A stretch of DNA of 6,380 nt from a bacterium (GTDB lineage Bacteria; Patescibacteriota; Patescibacteriia; UBA2591; JAGGZP01), in assembly GCA_021161965.1 (NCBI GenBank), contig JAGGZP010000070.1, forward strand, positions 1 to 6,380, in the 5' to 3' direction. Made by a program: the position numbers and the translations under genes. The notes under the pieces were generated by a model. That model did not search any database, was not told the origin of the DNA, and worked only from the letters and a program-made list of their open reading frames with translations. This document shows, one piece after another, positions 4,896 to 6,380 of the stretch (position 1 is the stretch's first letter; each line of letters starts with the position of its first letter).

Positions 4896-6211
4896 AAAAA
4901 ACAGATGTACTAATTATCGGAGGGGGTCCTGCCGGTATTGTTGCCGGATTAACAATTAAAAAAATGAAGCCAAAGTTAAAAGTTACTTTAGTAAAAAAAG
5001 AAAAAGGTGTCACAATTTTATGTTCAGAGCCTTATGCTTTAGCCGGGATAGTGAATCCAAAAGATATAGTTTTTTCTGATAAAAAAATGATTACGAGTAC
5101 AGGGATAGATTTAGTTATTGATGAGGCAAAAAAAATAGAGATTAAAAAGAATATTGTTTTGACAAAAAAGAATAAGATAAAATTTAAAAAATTAGTTTTA
5201 GCAACTGGTGCAAGACCTTTTGTTCCGCCGATACCAGGGAAAGAAATGAAAAATATTTTTACTCTTCGAACAATTAAAGATGTCAAAAATATTCGTCAAT
5301 CATTAAAGAAGGCAAAAAATATCATTATTGTTGGCGGAGGAGCAATTGGTATTGAAGTTGCTTCGCTTCTTAATAATAAAAAGAGAAAAATTACGATTAT
5401 TGAACTTTTACCTCATTTAGTTTCTGGAGCATATGATGAAGATTTTAGTCAGGATGTCGAAAATGTTTTAAGTGACGCCGGGATTAAAATCTTAACTAAT
5501 GAAAGTGTAAAAGGCTTTTTAGGGGAAAATAAAGTAAAATATGTTTTAACGAGTAAAAAGAGGAAAATCCCAGCTGATATTGTTTTGTTAAGTATTGGCG
5601 TTCGTTCAAATATAGATTTAGCAAAAAGTTCCGGAATTAAAATTGGTAAATTTGGTATTTGGGTTAATAAGTATCAGCAAACTAGTGTTAAAAATATTTA
5701 CGCAATCGGTGATTGTGCTCAAGCAATTGATTTTATTACTGGTAAACCAACGCCAAGTCAGTTGGCAACCACTGCTGTTTTTCAGGCAAAAGTTGCGGCA
5801 ATGAATATTATTGGTAAAAAAGTAAAATACGATGGTGTAGTTAATCCAGCAGTTTCTGCTTTTGAATGTTTAGCAATTGGTCGAGTTGGTTTAACTGAAA
5901 AACAAGCAAAAGAAAATGGATTTAAAATTATTGTTGGACGAGCAGAATCTTATAATCGTTATGCTTGTCATCCAAATACTTGTCTAGTAAAAATTAAGTT
6001 GATATTTGAGAAAAAAACAAAAAGAATTTTAGGAGGACAAATTATTAGTGGTGAGCATGGCGTAGCCCAAAGAATAAATCTTTTGTCATTAGCAATTAAA
6101 AAGAAAATGACTGCTGGTAATTTGGCTAATTTAAATTATTGTGCCCATCCGGAATTAACGCCGTTACCTTTTGCTGAGCCAATTGTTATGGCATCAGAAT
6201 CTGTATTATGA
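4892..6211 (+). CDS. FAD/NAD(P)H-dependent class III disulfide oxidoreductase (NADH oxidase / CoA-disulfide reductase-like)
   Basis: A 439-aa cytoplasmic flavoprotein of normal family length. The N-terminal FAD Rossmann motif is IIGGGPAG (8-15). The single redox Cys44 lies in ILCSEPY, equivalent to the CGxPY motif of NADH oxidases and CoA-disulfide reductases. ATGARP at 104-109 is conserved, and the NAD(P)H motif is IIIVGGGAIGIEVA (144-157), with Glu171 in IIEL after the second strand favouring NADH over NADPH. The second FAD motif is YAIGDCA (270-276). The C-terminal dimerisation domain follows from about 318. It holds extra cysteines (Cys359 and Cys364 in ACHPNTC, Cys417 in YCAHP) that I do not recall as usual in the family. 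The exact acceptor (O2, CoA disulfide, polysulfide or a protein partner) cannot be read from sequence. It is coupled by ATGA to the glycosylase before it and to the iron-sulfur gene after it; the latter partner suggests an electron-transfer role. Confidence 0.9.
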   Translation: MKKTDVLIIGGGPAGIVAGLTIKKMKPKLKVTLVKKEKGVTILCSEPYALAGIVNPKDIVFSDKKMITSTGIDLVIDEAKKIEIKKNIVLTKKNKIKFKKLVLATGARPFVPPIPGKEMKNIFTLRTIKDVKNIRQSLKKAKNIIIVGGGAIGIEVASLLNNKKRKITIIELLPHLVSGAYDEDFSQDVENVLSDAGIKILTNESVKGFLGENKVKYVLTSKKRKIPADIVLLSIGVRSNIDLAKSSGIKIGKFGIWVNKYQQTSVKNIYAIGDCAQAIDFITGKPTPSQLATTAVFQAKVAAMNIIGKKVKYDGVVNPAVSAFECLAIGRVGLTEKQAKENGFKIIVGRAESYNRYACHPNTCLVKIKLIFEKKTKRILGGQIISGEHGVAQRINLLSLAIKKKMTAGNLANLNYCAHPELTPLPFAEPIVMASESVL

Positions 6212-6380
6212 CAAAATTTCTTTTTAGAAAGTTTTTGCAATTTCTTAAGAATAAAAAATATTCTTTAATTGGCCCGACTTTGAAAAACGGGAGAATTTTA
6301 ATTTCTGAAGTAAGTAATCTTAAAGATTTGAAATTTGTTAATAAAAGGTATTTTTATCCAATCAAAAAATATTTTTTACC
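6208..6380 (+). CDS. N-terminus of a sulfhydrogenase-beta / AsrA-like 4Fe-4S electron-transfer protein (cut by window edge)
   Basis: The frame stays open for 57 codons to the edge of the window. The ATG overlaps the previous stop (ATGA at 6208-6211), with no SD, so translation is probably coupled. The visible N-terminus contains YSLIGPTLKNGRILISEVSN (about 18-37) and ends YPIKKYFL followed by a partial Pro codon. This resembles the opening of sulfhydrogenase beta subunits and anaerobic sulfite reductase subunit A (viGPv...g...f.ei... then SPKKFFLP). The two ferredoxin-type cysteine clusters of that family would lie downstream and are not visible. Related proteins pass electrons between a flavin/NAD(P)H subunit and hydrogenase or sulfur/sulfite reductase subunits; the upstream flavoprotein fits this. 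Confidence 0.6.
   Translation, partial: MTKFLFRKFLQFLKNKKYSLIGPTLKNGRILISEVSNLKDLKFVNKRYFYPIKKYFL

Noticed and set aside
5032..5286. Minus-strand open frame of 84 codons inside the oxidoreductase gene
   Set aside because: It is a hydrophobic shadow of the Lys-rich coding strand, with no start signal or motif.

Overview
The window suggests a low-GC, anaerobic, probably thermophilic bacterium with a Gram-negative type envelope. The evidence is an exported protein ending in a predicted outer-membrane beta-barrel with a C-terminal Phe, bacterial TTGACA-type promoters and intrinsic terminators, a family 4 (4Fe-4S) uracil-DNA glycosylase, and the start of an iron-sulfur protein resembling the sulfhydrogenase beta / anaerobic sulfite reductase A family. 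A candidate phylum such as WOR-3 or a relative would fit, but this is a weak inference from protein style, not from a marker gene.

Layout. Positions 1-79 hold a short leader with a possible tRNA-like acceptor/T-arm fold. An 87-residue protein of unknown function follows (80-343) and ends at a modest terminator-like hairpin. A tRNA pair, Ile(GAT) at 489-560 and Val(GAC) at 569-641, is preceded by a TATAAT box and a perfect 8-bp hairpin. Next is a 960-residue exported protein (712-3594) that joins a gluzincin-type HEXXH peptidase domain, a TolB/PD40-like propeller and a C-terminal barrel. After a strong terminator comes a 187-residue ClpP-fold protein (3700-4263) with a hydrophobic N-terminus and an altered active site, ending at a second strong terminator. 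The last block, from 4323 to beyond the window edge, is an operon joined by two ATGA overlaps: family 4 uracil-DNA glycosylase, a class III pyridine nucleotide-disulfide oxidoreductase related to NADH oxidase and CoA-disulfide reductase, and the cut-off start of the iron-sulfur electron-transfer protein.

How the genes may work together. The flavoprotein and the truncated iron-sulfur protein look like an NAD(P)H-linked electron-transfer or sulfur/hydrogen module, translated by coupling. The two envelope-type genes (712 and 3700) share one promoter architecture, TTGACA followed 22 bp later by GATAATAG, which suggests shared control. The SD-driven genes contrast with the last operon, which has no visible Shine-Dalgarno sequence and whose first gene looks leaderless. 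The most noteworthy items are the peptidase-propeller-barrel fusion, the degenerate and possibly exported ClpP homologue, the shared promoter layout, and the tRNA-like fold near the left edge. No CRISPR array, insertion sequence or phage gene is visible.
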